From Aquibacillus sediminis (GTDB lineage: Bacteria; Bacillota; Bacilli; Bacillales; Amphibacillaceae): a DNA stretch of 64,000 bases. The translations under genes were made by a program, and so were the position numbers. The notes under the pieces are model-generated. The model saw nothing but the letters and a program-made list of their open reading frames with translations, was not told where the DNA came from and searched no databases. Where the stretch lies: assembly GCF_005870085.1 (NCBI RefSeq), contig NZ_SZNM01000002.1:186001-250000 (forward strand), in the 5' to 3' direction. Shown here in pieces: positions 10,862 through 21,524 of this stretch. Every line of letters starts with the position of its first letter. The stretch's first letter is position 1.

Positions 10862-11103
10862 ACTACTGATGACGGAAAAAGTAGTCAAGAATCCACAGGA
10901 ACAGAGAAAGGATACCGTGGCTGGAAGTATGCTTACCTGATGACTTGACGAAAGACATTCCTAAGGTTCTGTATCAAACCAAAGTACAGACGTCTTGCAG
11001 GCGTTAACTGTGAAAGAGGAAGTGTAATAACTTCAACTAGGGTGGCAACGCGGGTAAACTCTCGTCCCTTTATTTATAAGGGACGAGAGTTTATTTTTTT
11101 GTA
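10862..11103 (+). promoter_or_regulatory. T-box riboswitch of hisS-aspS
   Basis: tRNA-sensing leader. Stem I opens at about 10862 (GATGACGG) and is closed by AGTCAAG against CTTGAC. An AGAGAAAGG segment lies in its upper part. The T-box core GGGTGGCAACGCGGG lies at 11039-11053, followed by a terminator whose arms read CTCTCGTCCCTT and AAGGGACGAGAG with a T run (about 11059-11100). Uncharged tRNA favours the antiterminator and readthrough into hisS. By position in stem I the best specifier I can see is GAC (Asp) at 10942-10944, not a His codon; this is tentative. Confidence 0.93.
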
Positions 11104-11188
11104 TCTTTAGAAGTGTGCTACTACTAGACTTGATAGATAAAATTTGATACATAATCGCAATGATTCGTTGAATATGGAGGGATACTAC

Positions 11189-12463
11189 ATGAAAGCACCT
11201 AGAGGGACGCAAGACTTATTGCCAGGTACAACAGAAAAATGGCAGTATGTAGAAGAAAAATTAGTCGAACTAAGTCGGAAATATCATTATAAAGAAATTC
11301 GCACTCCTATCTTTGAACATACAGAATTGTTTCAAAGAGGGGTAGGAGATAGTACAGATATTGTCCAAAAAGAGATGTACACCTTTACAGATCGAGGGGA
11401 TCGAAGTCTGACACTAAGACCGGAAGGAACAGCTTCGGTTGTTCGCGCATTTGTGCAAAATAAACTATTTGGTTCGCCAAATCAACCAACAAAGTTATTT
11501 TACTTTGGACCGATGTTTCGCTATGAACGACCACAACAAGGAAGAATGAGGCAATTTGTACAGTTCGGTGTGGAAGCATTAGGAAGTGCGGATCCAGCTA
11601 TTGATGCGGAAGTATTAGCACTAGCGATGAGTTGTTATCAAGAACTCGGTTTGAAATCATTAAAACTTGTCATCAATAGTTTAGGCGATATGGAAAGCCG
11701 AACGAATCACCGAAATGCATTGATTAACCATTTTGAACCACATAAAGAAGAGTTATGTAGTGATTGTCAAACACGCCTGCAACAAAATCCTTTACGCGTG
11801 TTGGATTGTAAAAAAGATCGAAATCATCCAGCAATGGAAACTGCACCATCGATTTTAGATTATTTAAATGACGAATCGAAGCAATACTTTGAACAAGTCA
11901 AACAGCACTTAGATCACATGGGGATTGACTATGTTGTTGATGCAAATTTAGTTCGAGGATTAGATTATTATAACCATACAGCATTTGAAATTATGAGTGA
12001 TGCAGATGGATTTGGAGCTATTACAACCCTTTCAGGTGGTGGCAGGTATAATGGCCTTGTCGAGGAATTAGACGGTCCTGAAACACCTGGTATAGGCTTT
12101 GCATTAAGTGTAGAGCGTTTATTAATGGCGCTTGAAGCAGAAGGAATTGAGCTACCTATTGATGACTCGTTAGACTGTTATTTTGCCAGTTTAGGCGAAA
12201 GAGCCAGTCAAGAAGCTGTCAGCCTGATGTTTCAATTAAGACAAGCGGGTATTCAAGTAGATAAAGATTATCAAGGAAAGAAATTCAAAGCGCAGTTTAA
12301 AGCAGCTGATCGCTTACAAGCAAAATATGTGATTGTCCTTGGTGATGAGGAATTAGACCAAGGTATTGTTAACGTGAAAAAAATGGAAACTGGCGAACAA
12401 ACAGAAGTTGCCATTGACCAACTTGTGTCACATATACAGAATGAATTGCAGGGAGGAAACTAA
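11189..12463 (+). CDS. hisS: Histidyl-tRNA synthetase
   Basis: Class II synthetase charging tRNA-His, 424 aa. Motif evidence: RGTQD near the N-terminus, motif 2 [14 protein letters not shown], the histidine-specific [14 protein letters not shown], and SGGGRYNGL; a C-terminal anticodon-binding domain follows. The frame is open from 11144, but TATGGAGGG precedes the ATG at 11189 and the product then begins [13 protein letters not shown] like its homologues. aspS begins 1 bp after the stop codon. The operon is under T-box control. Confidence 0.97.
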   Translation: MKAPRGTQDLLPGTTEKWQYVEEKLVELSRKYHYKEIRTPIFEHTELFQRGVGDSTDIVQKEMYTFTDRGDRSLTLRPEGTASVVRAFVQNKLFGSPNQPTKLFYFGPMFRYERPQQGRMRQFVQFGVEALGSADPAIDAEVLALAMSCYQELGLKSLKLVINSLGDMESRTNHRNALINHFEPHKEELCSDCQTRLQQNPLRVLDCKKDRNHPAMETAPSILDYLNDESKQYFEQVKQHLDHMGIDYVVDANLVRGLDYYNHTAFEIMSDADGFGAITTLSGGGRYNGLVEELDGPETPGIGFALSVERLLMALEAEGIELPIDDSLDCYFASLGERASQEAVSLMFQLRQAGIQVDKDYQGKKFKAQFKAADRLQAKYVIVLGDEELDQGIVNVKKMETGEQTEVAIDQLVSHIQNELQGGN

Positions 12464-12464
12464 C

Positions 12465-14234
12465 ATGGAGAAAAGAACATTATCAGGTACATTGAGAAAG
12501 GAACACGTTGGTCAACAAGTAAAATTGGCTGGTTGGGTTCAAAAACGACGTGACCTAGGCGGATTAATTTTTATTGATCTTAGAGATCGTTCAGGCTTAG
12601 TTCAAATTGTTTTTAATCCAGAGATGTCTGAAGAAGCATTAAACAAAGCGGATGCTGTCCGAAGTGAATATGTGCTTGAGGTCACTGGTGAAGTTGTTGA
12701 ACGTGATCCATCGACAGTTAATCCAAAGATGGGTACCGGTGAAATTGAAGTGGTTGGCCAACAAGTAGTTATTTTAAATGAAGCAAAGAACCCACCGTTT
12801 CAAATTGAGGATAATTCCGATGTTGCAGAGGACTTGCGTTTAAAATATCGTTATTTAGATTTACGTCGTGACCCAATGCAACAGACATTTAAAATGCGTC
12901 ATCAAACTACACAGGTGATTCGTAATTTCTTAAATGATGAAGGCTTTTATGATATGGAAACCCCAATGCTAACGAAGAGTACGCCAGAAGGGGCGAGAGA
13001 CTATCTGGTTCCAAGTCGCGTCCACCCTGGTCACTTTTATGCATTACCACAGTCGCCACAATTGTTTAAACAGTTGTTAATGGTAAGTGGGTTTGAAAAG
13101 TATTACCAGTTTGCCCGTTGTTTTAGGGATGAAGACCTGCGAGCAGATCGTCAACCCGAATTCACCCAAATTGATATTGAAACATCGTTTATGTCAGCAG
13201 ATGAAATCATGGCAATGACAGAACGAATGATGAAAAAAGTCATGGCGGAAGTAAAAGGATTAGAAATCGAAACACCTTTCCCGCGTATGGAATATGCTGA
13301 GGCGATGGAACGCTTTGGTTCCGATAAACCTGATACAAGGTTTGCGATGGAACTAAACAACGTATCTGAATTAGTAAAAGATTCTGGTTTTAAAGTGTTT
13401 AGTGATGCGGTTGCATCAGGTGGGGCTGTAAGTGCACTTAATGTCAAAGGACAAGCTGCTAACTTCTCACGTAAAGATATTGATCAACTAACAGAGTTTG
13501 TCAAAATCTATGGTGCCAAAGGATTAGCATGGTTAAAAGCAGAAGGGGATGACCTAAAAGGACCTATTTCTAAATTCTTTACTGAGGCAGAGGTAGATGG
13601 TCTGAAGAGTCAGTTAGACGTTCATGATGGTGACTTATTATTATTTGTAGCCGATAAAACAAGTGTTGTGTATGACAGTCTTGGTGCATTAAGAATTAAA
13701 CTTGGAAAAGAGTTAAACTTAATTGATGAGTCGAAGTTTAATTTCTTGTGGGTGACAGATTGGCCGTTGTTCGAGTACGACGAAGATGAAGGTAGATACC
13801 AAGCGGCACACCATCCATTTACAATGCCATTTACAGATGATATCGATAAACTAAAGACAAGCCCGCAAGATGTGAAAGCACAAGCATATGACCTTGTCTT
13901 AAATGGCTTTGAACTTGGCGGTGGTTCTCTACGTATTTATCAAAAAGAACTGCAGGATCAAATGTTTGAAGTCTTAGGCTTCACAAAAGAAGAAGCAGAC
14001 TCACAGTTTGGTTTCTTACTGGAAGCTTTAGAATATGGTACCCCCCCTCATGGAGGAATTGCATTAGGCTTTGACCGATTTATTATGTTGCTTGCAGGAA
14101 GATCTAACCTTAGAGACACGATTCTATTTCCGAAAACAGCATCCGCATCTGATTTGCTTACAGAAGCCCCAGGAGGCGTAAGTGACAGCCAATTGGATGA
14201 GTTGCAACTAATAACAAAAAACGAATCGGAATAA
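12465..14234 (+). CDS. aspS: Aspartyl-tRNA synthetase
   Basis: Class II synthetase for tRNA-Asp, 589 aa, bacterial type with the GAD insertion domain. An N-terminal OB fold contains [20 protein letters not shown]. Motif 2 is [18 protein letters not shown] and motif 3 is [16 protein letters not shown]. The start at 12465 follows GGGAGG, 1 bp after hisS, so the two are coupled. Whether it also charges Asn cannot be settled here. No terminator follows immediately; the 6S RNA gene lies downstream. Confidence 0.97.
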   Translation: MEKRTLSGTLRKEHVGQQVKLAGWVQKRRDLGGLIFIDLRDRSGLVQIVFNPEMSEEALNKADAVRSEYVLEVTGEVVERDPSTVNPKMGTGEIEVVGQQVVILNEAKNPPFQIEDNSDVAEDLRLKYRYLDLRRDPMQQTFKMRHQTTQVIRNFLNDEGFYDMETPMLTKSTPEGARDYLVPSRVHPGHFYALPQSPQLFKQLLMVSGFEKYYQFARCFRDEDLRADRQPEFTQIDIETSFMSADEIMAMTERMMKKVMAEVKGLEIETPFPRMEYAEAMERFGSDKPDTRFAMELNNVSELVKDSGFKVFSDAVASGGAVSALNVKGQAANFSRKDIDQLTEFVKIYGAKGLAWLKAEGDDLKGPISKFFTEAEVDGLKSQLDVHDGDLLLFVADKTSVVYDSLGALRIKLGKELNLIDESKFNFLWVTDWPLFEYDEDEGRYQAAHHPFTMPFTDDIDKLKTSPQDVKAQAYDLVLNGFELGGGSLRIYQKELQDQMFEVLGFTKEEADSQFGFLLEALEYGTPPHGGIALGFDRFIMLLAGRSNLRDTILFPKTASASDLLTEAPGGVSDSQLDELQLITKNESE

Positions 14235-14272
14235 TGGAATAAAATGGAATGCAATTGTTGGACGTTCACTAC

Positions 14273-14301
14273 TTGAAAACGTTCTCTATATATGCTATCC
14301 T
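14273..14301 (+). promoter_or_regulatory. Promoter of 6S RNA
   Basis: TTGAAA (14273-14278) and TATCCT (14296-14301) are spaced by 17 bp, with a TG extended -10. Transcription would start near 14308, just ahead of the 6S closing stem. Confidence 0.55.
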
Positions 14302-14307
14302 TTCTAT

Positions 14308-14530
14308 ATAATCAAATGAACAGCCAATCCTAATGTGTTCGTCTCATTATTGACGTTTTGACCGAACATCAATAATATTGGGAGTCTGAGGTTTTCATGT
14401 GGCGTGCATGCCTCGTATATTCATTCATTGAATGAAGAGGACGCATAAAATATGGAACAGGACACCCACCTGCGAAGAGCGGGATCAAAACTCAAAGTAG
14501 AAGGGACGGCACGATTGGGATTGGCGTACT
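14308..14530 (+). ncRNA. bsrA: 6S RNA (6S-1/BsrA type)
   Basis: Regulatory RNA that binds sigma-A RNA polymerase. The closing stem pairs GCCAATCCTAAT (14323-14334) with ATTGGGATTGGC (14514-14525). Conserved blocks CCTAATGTGTTCG, GACCGAACATC, GTGGCGTGCATGCC, GGACACCCACCTGCG and AAGGGACGGCACGATTGG are typical of Bacillus 6S. Its place directly after aspS is that of B. subtilis bsrA. The 5' end is inferred from the promoter; the 3' end may extend into the terminator at 14537-14566. Confidence 0.92.
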
Positions 14531-14536
14531 TACAAA

Positions 14537-14566
14537 AACCTTAGGTGATGCACCTAAGGTTTTTTA
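14537..14566 (+). terminator. Terminator of 6S RNA
   Basis: Perfect stem ACCTTAGGT/ACCTAAGGT with a 5-nt loop and a T6 tail, 12 nt after the 6S closing stem. Confidence 0.9.
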
Positions 14567-14642
14567 TTGAGGTTTAATAGATTCCTGAAACCTGTGGCTT
14601 TGCATAAGCAAATAATAAAATAACAAAGAACTCCAACATGTA

Positions 14643-15216
14643 CATATAAGCTATTTTATATGCATTAGTTACGTTGGCACTAATGGAAAAAAGTGGTATG
14701 AGATCGCTACGACAGAATACTCCGCTTTCCATGGGCGCGGCCTCAGCTAACTTGGTAAAGAACCCCACTTTACCAAGTGGGTCTTCGGCTCGCGCTTTTC
14801 CCATAGGAGTCTCCGTATTCTGCCTTCGCTGTTATAGTTCTCTGATTAGTGATAGATGTTTACTATAAAAACCCAAAAACTACAAATTTACTACAGGTTT
14901 GCATAACAATATGGCAATTATTAAGCAATGCACTACAAAACTTCAGAGTACTGTAAAAAGCGGAGGAAATACACGGAGACTCCCGAGGCCCGGCAAGGGT
15001 TATGCAGGCGTTGTCCGACAAGGACGGTTTTAGCCTGTGATCCTTAATTTGGCATCGGTGAGACCCCGCAGTGCGACAGCGCGAGGAGGCTCACCAGCCC
15101 CCCACAGGAAAGCGTAGTGTATTTCCGTAGCGTCTTTTTAGCACTCATAATTATTAAGGGAGGAGAAGGAGGCAATTTAGATAGTTAATGCATAAAAAAT
15201 AGCTTATACGCATTAC
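14643..15216 (+). repeat. Large structured repeat E2
   Basis: Terminal inverted repeats: ATAAGCTATTTTATATGC at about 14646 against GCATAAAAAATAGCTTAT at about 15189. These differ from other copies but match each other. Half A (about 14705-14832) is shortened: it lacks the segment containing ACATCGCACGAAGAAAA, yet its outer stem ACAGAATAC/GTATTCTG is kept. Half B (about 14959-15134) carries an extra block with GCAGGCGTTGTCC and TTTTAGCCTGTG that other copies carry in half A. In B. subtilis tcdA (yrvM) occupies this interval; none is seen here. Confidence 0.88.
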
Positions 15217-15243
15217 TGTTACATAGAGTATATGTTAACATGA

Positions 15244-15279
15244 AAAAACACGAATTCGCGCTGAACTCGTGTTTTTTTA
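15244..15279. terminator. Terminator of the RsfA-type gene
   Basis: AAAAAACACGA/TCGTGTTTTTTT hairpin, usable in both directions. It lies 12 bp beyond the stop codon of the minus-strand gene at 15291. Confidence 0.75.
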
Positions 15280-15290
15280 GTTATGTGTAT

Positions 15291-16016
15291 TTATTTAGCA
15301 ACTTGCTCTAGGTTTCCGTTTTTCTCCATTCGGAAGGCTGGTGTTGATACACTATCCTCATCATCAAAGACTACCATTTTTCTTGCTCGATCCATAATTT
15401 GAATTAACACTTGATAATCTTCTTGAATCGTATTTAATTGTTCTTGTAGTTTCGTTATTTTCTTTTGTAGAGATTGATTTTCTTCTTTTAATTGTTCGTT
15501 TTCAGATTGAACCATTTCCAATGTATTTTTAGATTGGTTCGACAGCTCGTGTTCTTGTTTTAGTGTTGATAAATAATCAATCACATAATCTAAATTAATA
15601 GAACCAGCTTGTACTTGTTGTTGCTTCATTGCCGGTGTGTCCTGTCCTGATTGCTTATCAACTTGTTGGGTATCATTGTCCTCTACCTGATTTTCATTCA
15701 GCTCTTCTTTCATAGAGGAAGCAAATGACACAGGACTAGGTTGAGGGATTCTTTGTTTTTCAGCTTTTTGTTCTCTTGCTTGCGCTCGTTTCTTTTCTTT
15801 ACGTTGCCTTTTTGCGATGGCAACGGCTTGTTCATAGCGTTGTCGAACTTCAGCATTCCAACGAAACCCGCAAGCGGCAGAGGTTCGATTTAGTTTATCT
15901 CCAACTTCTTCAAATGCATTCAATTGTGTACTACCTTCTCGAATATGACGTAGTACTGTTTCTGCTAAAAGTAAATCATCTTCGTGAGACCAAGCATCTT
16001 GTCTTACTTTTACCAT
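15291..16016 (-). CDS. RsfA-family transcriptional regulator
   Basis: A 241-residue protein with an N-terminal Myb/SANT-like domain (about 1-55: VRQDAWSHEDDLLLAETVLRH, then TSAACGFRWNAEVR). A basic linker (about 65-85), a Gln/Glu-rich stretch and a long C-terminal coiled coil (about 150-205) follow. This is the architecture of RsfA and its paralogues, which modulate prespore sigma-F-dependent transcription. A GTG at 16028 is in frame, but AAAGGAG abuts it, so ATG at 16016 is preferred. It is downstream of rarA on the same strand, 121 bp away. The target in this species is unknown. Confidence 0.8.
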   Translation of the reverse strand: MVKVRQDAWSHEDDLLLAETVLRHIREGSTQLNAFEEVGDKLNRTSAACGFRWNAEVRQRYEQAVAIAKRQRKEKKRAQAREQKAEKQRIPQPSPVSFASSMKEELNENQVEDNDTQQVDKQSGQDTPAMKQQQVQAGSINLDYVIDYLSTLKQEHELSNQSKNTLEMVQSENEQLKEENQSLQKKITKLQEQLNTIQEDYQVLIQIMDRARKMVVFDDEDSVSTPAFRMEKNGNLEQVAK

Positions 16017-16137
16017 TCTATATTCCACTCCTTTTCATTTCGCTATCACTATATGGATATAAATTCATAGAACTAGTTTGTTAAATTTTGTTACTAGTTT
16101 TAACGAATCGAAAAGGAAATATACTTAAATAATGAAA

Positions 16138-17412
16138 TTAACTGTCATGATTTGATAATTTTTCATAAATTTGTTTGAGAGATTTTTCAAACTTACTAGA
16201 TGCCTTTGGTTCATAATATCTTTTATGTTTAATCACATCTGGTAAGTATTGCTGTTTGACCCATCCACTGTCATAATTGTGTGGATATTTATAATCTATT
16301 CCGCGACCAAGTTTACTAGCTCCTTGATAGTGTGCATCTTTGAGATGTGGAGGAATGTCTCCTGTATTTCCAGAGCGAATATCACTGAGGGCATGGTCCA
16401 ATGCTTTATATGCTGTATTCGATTTGGGGGATAAACATAGTTCTACAATCGCAACAGATAGTGGTATTCTTGCTTCAGGAAATCCGACTCGTTCTGCCGC
16501 TTCGACTGCAGCTAATGCTCGTGGACCTGCTTGAGGATTGGCGATTCCAATATCCTCGTATGCACAAACAACCATCCGTCTGGCAATACTATCTAAATCA
16601 CCTGCTTCTATTAATCTTCCCAAATAATGTAGTGCTGCATTTACATCACTACCACGAATTGATTTTTGAAAAGCAGAAAGGACATCATAATGAGCATCGC
16701 CATTCTTATCATGTGAAAAACTTTTCTTTTGCATACATTGTTCAGCAATGTCTAAATCAATTTCAATCGTCTCAGTTTGATTGGCAGGTGTTGAGAATGC
16801 TGCTAATTCTAATCCATTTAAGGCTGCACGTAGGTCTCCATTTGCAGCATTTGCAAAATGATCCAATGCATCTTCCGTTAAAGCAAGAGATAGATTTCCT
16901 AGTCCATGCTCCGTATCGGTTAGCGCACGTGCGATAGCTTGTTTGATGGCTGTCTCATCCAATTTATATAGTTCAAAAAGATGGCAACGACTACGTATTG
17001 CTGGGTTGATAGAGTGATATGGATTGCTGGTGGTACATCCAATTAACGTAATTAAATTACTCTCTACATGAGGTAGTAAGAAATCTTGTTTTGCTTTATC
17101 AAGACGATGTACTTCGTCAAGAATGAGGACAAGTTGCCCAGACATTTTTGCTTCTTCCACAACAATTTCCATATCTTTTTTCTTGTCGACAACGGCATTT
17201 AGTATTTTATAAGGTAGTTGTAAACTTTTGGCTAACGCCATTGCCATTGATGTTTTTCCAGTGCCAGGCGGTCCGAATAAAATCATCGAGGCTAGTCGAT
17301 TGGCATCAACCATTCTTCTCACCATTTTACCTTGGCCTACTAAATGATCTTGTCCAATAATATCGTCAATATCGCTCGGTCGCATGCGAAATGCGAGTGG
17401 TTTTTGACTCAT
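16138..17412 (-). CDS. rarA: Replication-associated recombination protein A (RarA/MgsA)
   Basis: AAA+ ATPase (424 aa) related to clamp loaders that acts at stalled replication forks. Walker A FGPPGTGKTSMA lies at about 48-59, Walker B LILDEVHRLDK at about 96-106, and sensor motif GCTTSNPYHSINPAIRSR follows. The C-terminal tetramerisation domain contains VCAYEDIGIANPQA. The frame begins TTG ATG; AAAGGAG with 9-nt spacing favours ATG at 17412. It is divergent from cymR, and repeat E3 fills the intervening gap. Equivalent to B. subtilis yrvN. Confidence 0.96.
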   Translation of the reverse strand: MSQKPLAFRMRPSDIDDIIGQDHLVGQGKMVRRMVDANRLASMILFGPPGTGKTSMAMALAKSLQLPYKILNAVVDKKKDMEIVVEEAKMSGQLVLILDEVHRLDKAKQDFLLPHVESNLITLIGCTTSNPYHSINPAIRSRCHLFELYKLDETAIKQAIARALTDTEHGLGNLSLALTEDALDHFANAANGDLRAALNGLELAAFSTPANQTETIEIDLDIAEQCMQKKSFSHDKNGDAHYDVLSAFQKSIRGSDVNAALHYLGRLIEAGDLDSIARRMVVCAYEDIGIANPQAGPRALAAVEAAERVGFPEARIPLSVAIVELCLSPKSNTAYKALDHALSDIRSGNTGDIPPHLKDAHYQGASKLGRGIDYKYPHNYDSGWVKQQYLPDVIKHKRYYEPKASSKFEKSLKQIYEKLSNHDS

Positions 17413-17490
17413 CAATATATGCTCCTTTAGTCAATTAGATTTAATAAAAACTAGACGTCACTTATTGTAAGTTTGTTGTTGTCAAGTGCA

Positions 17491-18215
17491 CATAAGCTGT
17501 ATTATACGACATAATTGCCCATGACTGCCTTCCATTCTTAGTAAAGTGAGTGCTGAACGGCGCTGCGGCAATACACTACGCGCATCCTAAGGCGGCTGAT
17601 GAGCCTCCTTGAAAATACAAACCAATTTTCTGCGTGCGATGTAATGCTGCCGAAGCCTTCCTTGTCCTCGCTCGTCCCTCGCTGCGGGGTCTCACCTAGG
17701 CCTTTCCTCCCGTAGGAGTCTCCGTGTATTGCCTTCGCTACTTGAGTGCATTGTATTTTGTGCAATTTGCTTACTATGTCCAAGTAAGCAAATTGTCATT
17801 TATTATAAAAAATGATTTTAAGCTTAATACACATTGCTAAAGTGTTCCAGAACACCTTATAAGCTTTTTGTTCATGACGGAGAACGCCGCAAAGTGTTGA
17901 TTTTAACAGCTAACACTCACTATTAATCAGAATTGTGTTACCAGCGAAGGCAGAATACGGAGGCTCCTCGAAAATAAAAACCAATTTTCTTCGTGCGATG
18001 TATCGCTACCGTAGCCTTCCTTGTCCTATGGGGAAAGCGCGAGATGAAGATCCACTTGGTAAAGGAACGTAGCCTAAGATCGGACAACATCCTGTTGGCC
18101 CGAGGCTGTGCCCATGGAAAGCGTAGTATTCTGCCGCAGCGATGGTATATCACTTATTTCAATCAGAATAGTAGAGAGCACAATTACGAAGGTTATGTCG
18201 TATAATACAGCTTGT
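17491..18215 (-). repeat. Large structured repeat E3 (inverted copy)
   Basis: Terminal inverted repeats: CATAAGCTGTATTATACGAC (17491-17510) against GTCGTATAATACAGCTTG (about 18200-18217). Reading plus-strand left to right, the order is half B reversed (about 17555-17742), spacer, half A reversed (about 17940-18157). Half B contains a GAAAATACAAACCAATTTTC..GTGCGATGTAATG block that elsewhere belongs to half A. The copy lies between the divergent rarA and cymR genes, the only copy separating two gene starts. The remaining 18216-18477 holds only promoter-like sequence. Confidence 0.88.
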
Positions 18216-18323
18216 ATGCAGGTAACAACAATCTAATAGAAAATTGAAAGAATTTGTATACTATAATTGAACTTGATTTAAGCGTACGTTTAACGTGTCA
18301 AAAATGCAAGAAACATGCTAACA

Positions 18324-18332
18324 TGCTATAAT
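18324..18332 (+). promoter_or_regulatory. Extended -10 box, candidate cymR promoter
   Basis: TGCTATAAT (18324-18332) is a perfect extended -10 about 145 bp upstream of cymR. I see no good -35 at 17 bp. Another TATAAT lies at 18262-18267. Which is used cannot be decided from sequence. Confidence 0.35.
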
Positions 18333-18477
18333 AGCGTGTGGTAAACAAGGTAGAAAAACGAGAATTCATATTGAAACAGATAATATTTTACAAAAATATA
18401 TTATAAAGTTGAATTGGATAAAACATTCGAAGTTTCAATTAAATAAGTTGATTTTATCATAAAGAGAGGTGTTAAGG

Positions 18478-18897
18478 TTGAAGATTTCAACCAAGGGACG
18501 GTATGGTTTGACCATTATGATTGACTTAGCTAAAAGCTATGGAGAAGGTCCTATTTCTTTAAAGACAATTGCAAAACACAATGATTTATCAGAGCATTAT
18601 TTAGAACAATTAGTTGCTCCATTACGAAATGCATCCCTAGTGAAAAGTGTCCGTGGTGCCTATGGGGGCTATATGTTAGCAAAGCCTCCGACAAATATTA
18701 CAGCAGGAGATATCATCCGTATATTGGAAGGGCCAATAACGCCTGTGGAGGGGATTGAAGATGAAGAACCTGTCAAACAAGCGTTATGGATAAGAATACG
18801 GGATGCGGTCAAGAATGTATTAGACACAACCACATTAAATGACTTAACTCATTTTGGTGATGATGATATCCAAGAACCTTACATGTTCTATATTTAA
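18478..18897 (+). CDS. cymR: Cysteine metabolism repressor CymR (Rrf2 family)
   Basis: Rrf2-type winged-helix repressor (139 aa) that, with CysK as partner in B. subtilis, represses sulfur and cysteine uptake genes. The sequence MKISTKGRYGLTIMIDLAKS followed by NDLSEHYLEQLVAPLRNASL and GAYGGYMLAKPP fits CymR along its whole length, ending YMFYI. It lacks the three-Cys cluster of IscR. The start is TTG at 18478, because AGAGAGG lies 8 nt before it; GTG at 18469 overlaps that site. The desulfurase gene follows 48 bp later. Confidence 0.93.
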   Translation: MKISTKGRYGLTIMIDLAKSYGEGPISLKTIAKHNDLSEHYLEQLVAPLRNASLVKSVRGAYGGYMLAKPPTNITAGDIIRILEGPITPVEGIEDEEPVKQALWIRIRDAVKNVLDTTTLNDLTHFGDDDIQEPYMFYI

Positions 18898-18945
18898 AAT
18901 TTGACTACCCCAAAAAGGTAAACTAGAAATGAAGGAAGGATAAAA

Positions 18946-20091
18946 ATGGATTCAATTTACTTAGATCATGCAGCAACCGCCCCTGTAAATCCGGAAGTCA
19001 TTCACGCGATGGTACCAGTTCTGGAGAATACGTTTGGCAATCCTTCTAGTGTGCATCACTTTGGTCGCCAAGCACGTAGACTACTAGATAGGGCGAGAGA
19101 AACGATGGCGGCTAGTATTCATGCGAACGAAAAAGAAATAGTTTTTACAAGCGGCGGCACAGAAGCAGATAATTTAGCATTAATTGGCACTGCTTTAGCC
19201 AATCAGCATAAAGGGAAGCATATCATTACAACCGAAATCGAACATCATGCGATTCTTCATGCGGCAAATTATTTAGAAAAACGTGGGTTCAATGTAACGT
19301 ATCTTCCAGTTTCTGAAACAGGTGCGATTTCTGTTGAATCGTTAGAACAGGCCTTAACAGAAGAAACCATACTCGTTTCGGTTATGATGGTCAATAATGA
19401 AACAGGTGTGATTCAACCGGTTAAACAGATAGCTGAGCTACTAAAAGAACATCAATCCTATTTTCACACGGATGCTGTACAAGCATATGGCACTTTACCA
19501 ATTGATGTGAAGGATTTAGGGGTTGATTTACTAACCGTATCTTCCCATAAAATTAATGGTCCCAAAGGTGTTGGTTTTCTCTACAGTAAGGAGTCAGTGA
19601 TGATGGAAGCTAGGCAGCATGGAGGCGAGCAAGAACGAAAACGACGCCCAGGGACGGAAAACGTAGCAAGTATTGTTGGATTTCAACGTGCTGTGGAATT
19701 AATGATGGAAAATAGAGAAACAATGGTGCAAACCTATGAAACGTATAAACAAACTTTTTTACAGATATTAACAGATGAGCAAGTAAAATTTTCGGTTAAT
19801 GGTGAACGGGATAATGCAGTATCAACAATCATTAATCTTAGTTTCCCTGGTGCAAATGTAGAATCATTACTAACGAATTTTGATCTGTCTGGTGTTGCTG
19901 CATCAAGTGGTAGTGCATGTACAGCCGGTTCCGTTGAGCCTTCCCATGTATTAGCAGCAATGTACGGATCAGAAGATGCCAGATGTGTAAATTCGATTCG
20001 TTTTAGTTTTGGTATGGCCAATACAAACGAAAATGTGATCGAAGCTGCAAGGCGAGTTGCTATAATTGTAAAACGATTGACAACATTGTAG
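18946..20091 (+). CDS. yrvO: Cysteine desulfurase (IscS/NifS-like, YrvO)
   Basis: PLP enzyme (381 aa) that removes sulfur from cysteine as a persulfide. The PLP lysine is in SSHKINGPKG (about 199-208). The catalytic Cys is in SGSACTAGSVEPSHVL (about 323-338). TSGGTEADNLAL and the HH of TEIEHHAI complete the cofactor site. It lies directly upstream of mnmA, which uses the sulfur for 2-thiouridine in tRNA; in B. subtilis YrvO is that dedicated donor. It is preceded by cymR, linking the pair to cysteine control. Confidence 0.94.
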   Translation: MDSIYLDHAATAPVNPEVIHAMVPVLENTFGNPSSVHHFGRQARRLLDRARETMAASIHANEKEIVFTSGGTEADNLALIGTALANQHKGKHIITTEIEHHAILHAANYLEKRGFNVTYLPVSETGAISVESLEQALTEETILVSVMMVNNETGVIQPVKQIAELLKEHQSYFHTDAVQAYGTLPIDVKDLGVDLLTVSSHKINGPKGVGFLYSKESVMMEARQHGGEQERKRRPGTENVASIVGFQRAVELMMENRETMVQTYETYKQTFLQILTDEQVKFSVNGERDNAVSTIINLSFPGANVESLLTNFDLSGVAASSGSACTAGSVEPSHVLAAMYGSEDARCVNSIRFSFGMANTNENVIEAARRVAIIVKRLTTL

Positions 20092-20127
20092 TATTACTAG
20101 ATAATTATTAATTTGTATTCTATCTGA

Positions 20128-21258
<1,131 letters not shown>

Positions 21259-21300
21259 ATCCTTCCAAGTTAATTGTGAATGTAAGGAATAACAAGAAGA

Positions 21301-21341
21301 GGACAGCCTTACAAACAAATCTTTTGTAGGTCTGTCCTTCC
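21301..21341 (+). terminator. Terminator after mnmA
   Basis: GGACAGCCTTACAAA pairs with TTTTGTAGGTCTGTCC with small mismatches. A T-rich tail follows. It lies 42 bp after the mnmA stop. Confidence 0.7.
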
Positions 21342-21370
21342 ATTTTATTCACAATGTATTCAATAGATGA

Positions 21371-21480
21371 GGTAATACCCTAGAGGCTGAGTGGGAAGGT
21401 CCTGTGAGTCTCTACTTGCAGTAATAACAATGAATTAGTAGGGTTGAAAGAACACCCTTACTACTTGAAGTTTCGTTTTA
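21371..21480 (+). repeat. R3-class repeat remnant upstream of yrrB
   Basis: GCTGAGTGGGAA, then TAGTAGGG..ACCCTTACTACTTGAAGTTTCGTTTTA, matches the right part of the R3 repeat (compare CCCCTACTGAGTGAAG..TTCACTTTAT at 26725-26750). The left hairpin is degraded. Remnant status is my reading. Confidence 0.45.
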
Positions 21481-21524
21481 TACTTATATTAGAAAAAATT
21501 TTAATTCGGCAATGAGGTGTACAA

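Noticed and set aside
14643-15216. CRISPR array or insertion sequence as explanation for the E elements
   Set aside because: There are no regularly spaced short direct repeats with unique spacers, and no transposase-like reading frame in any copy.
16401-16937. 178-codon open frame antisense to rarA
   Set aside because: Shadow of the rarA coding frame; Leu/His-rich composition, no ribosome site, no known family.
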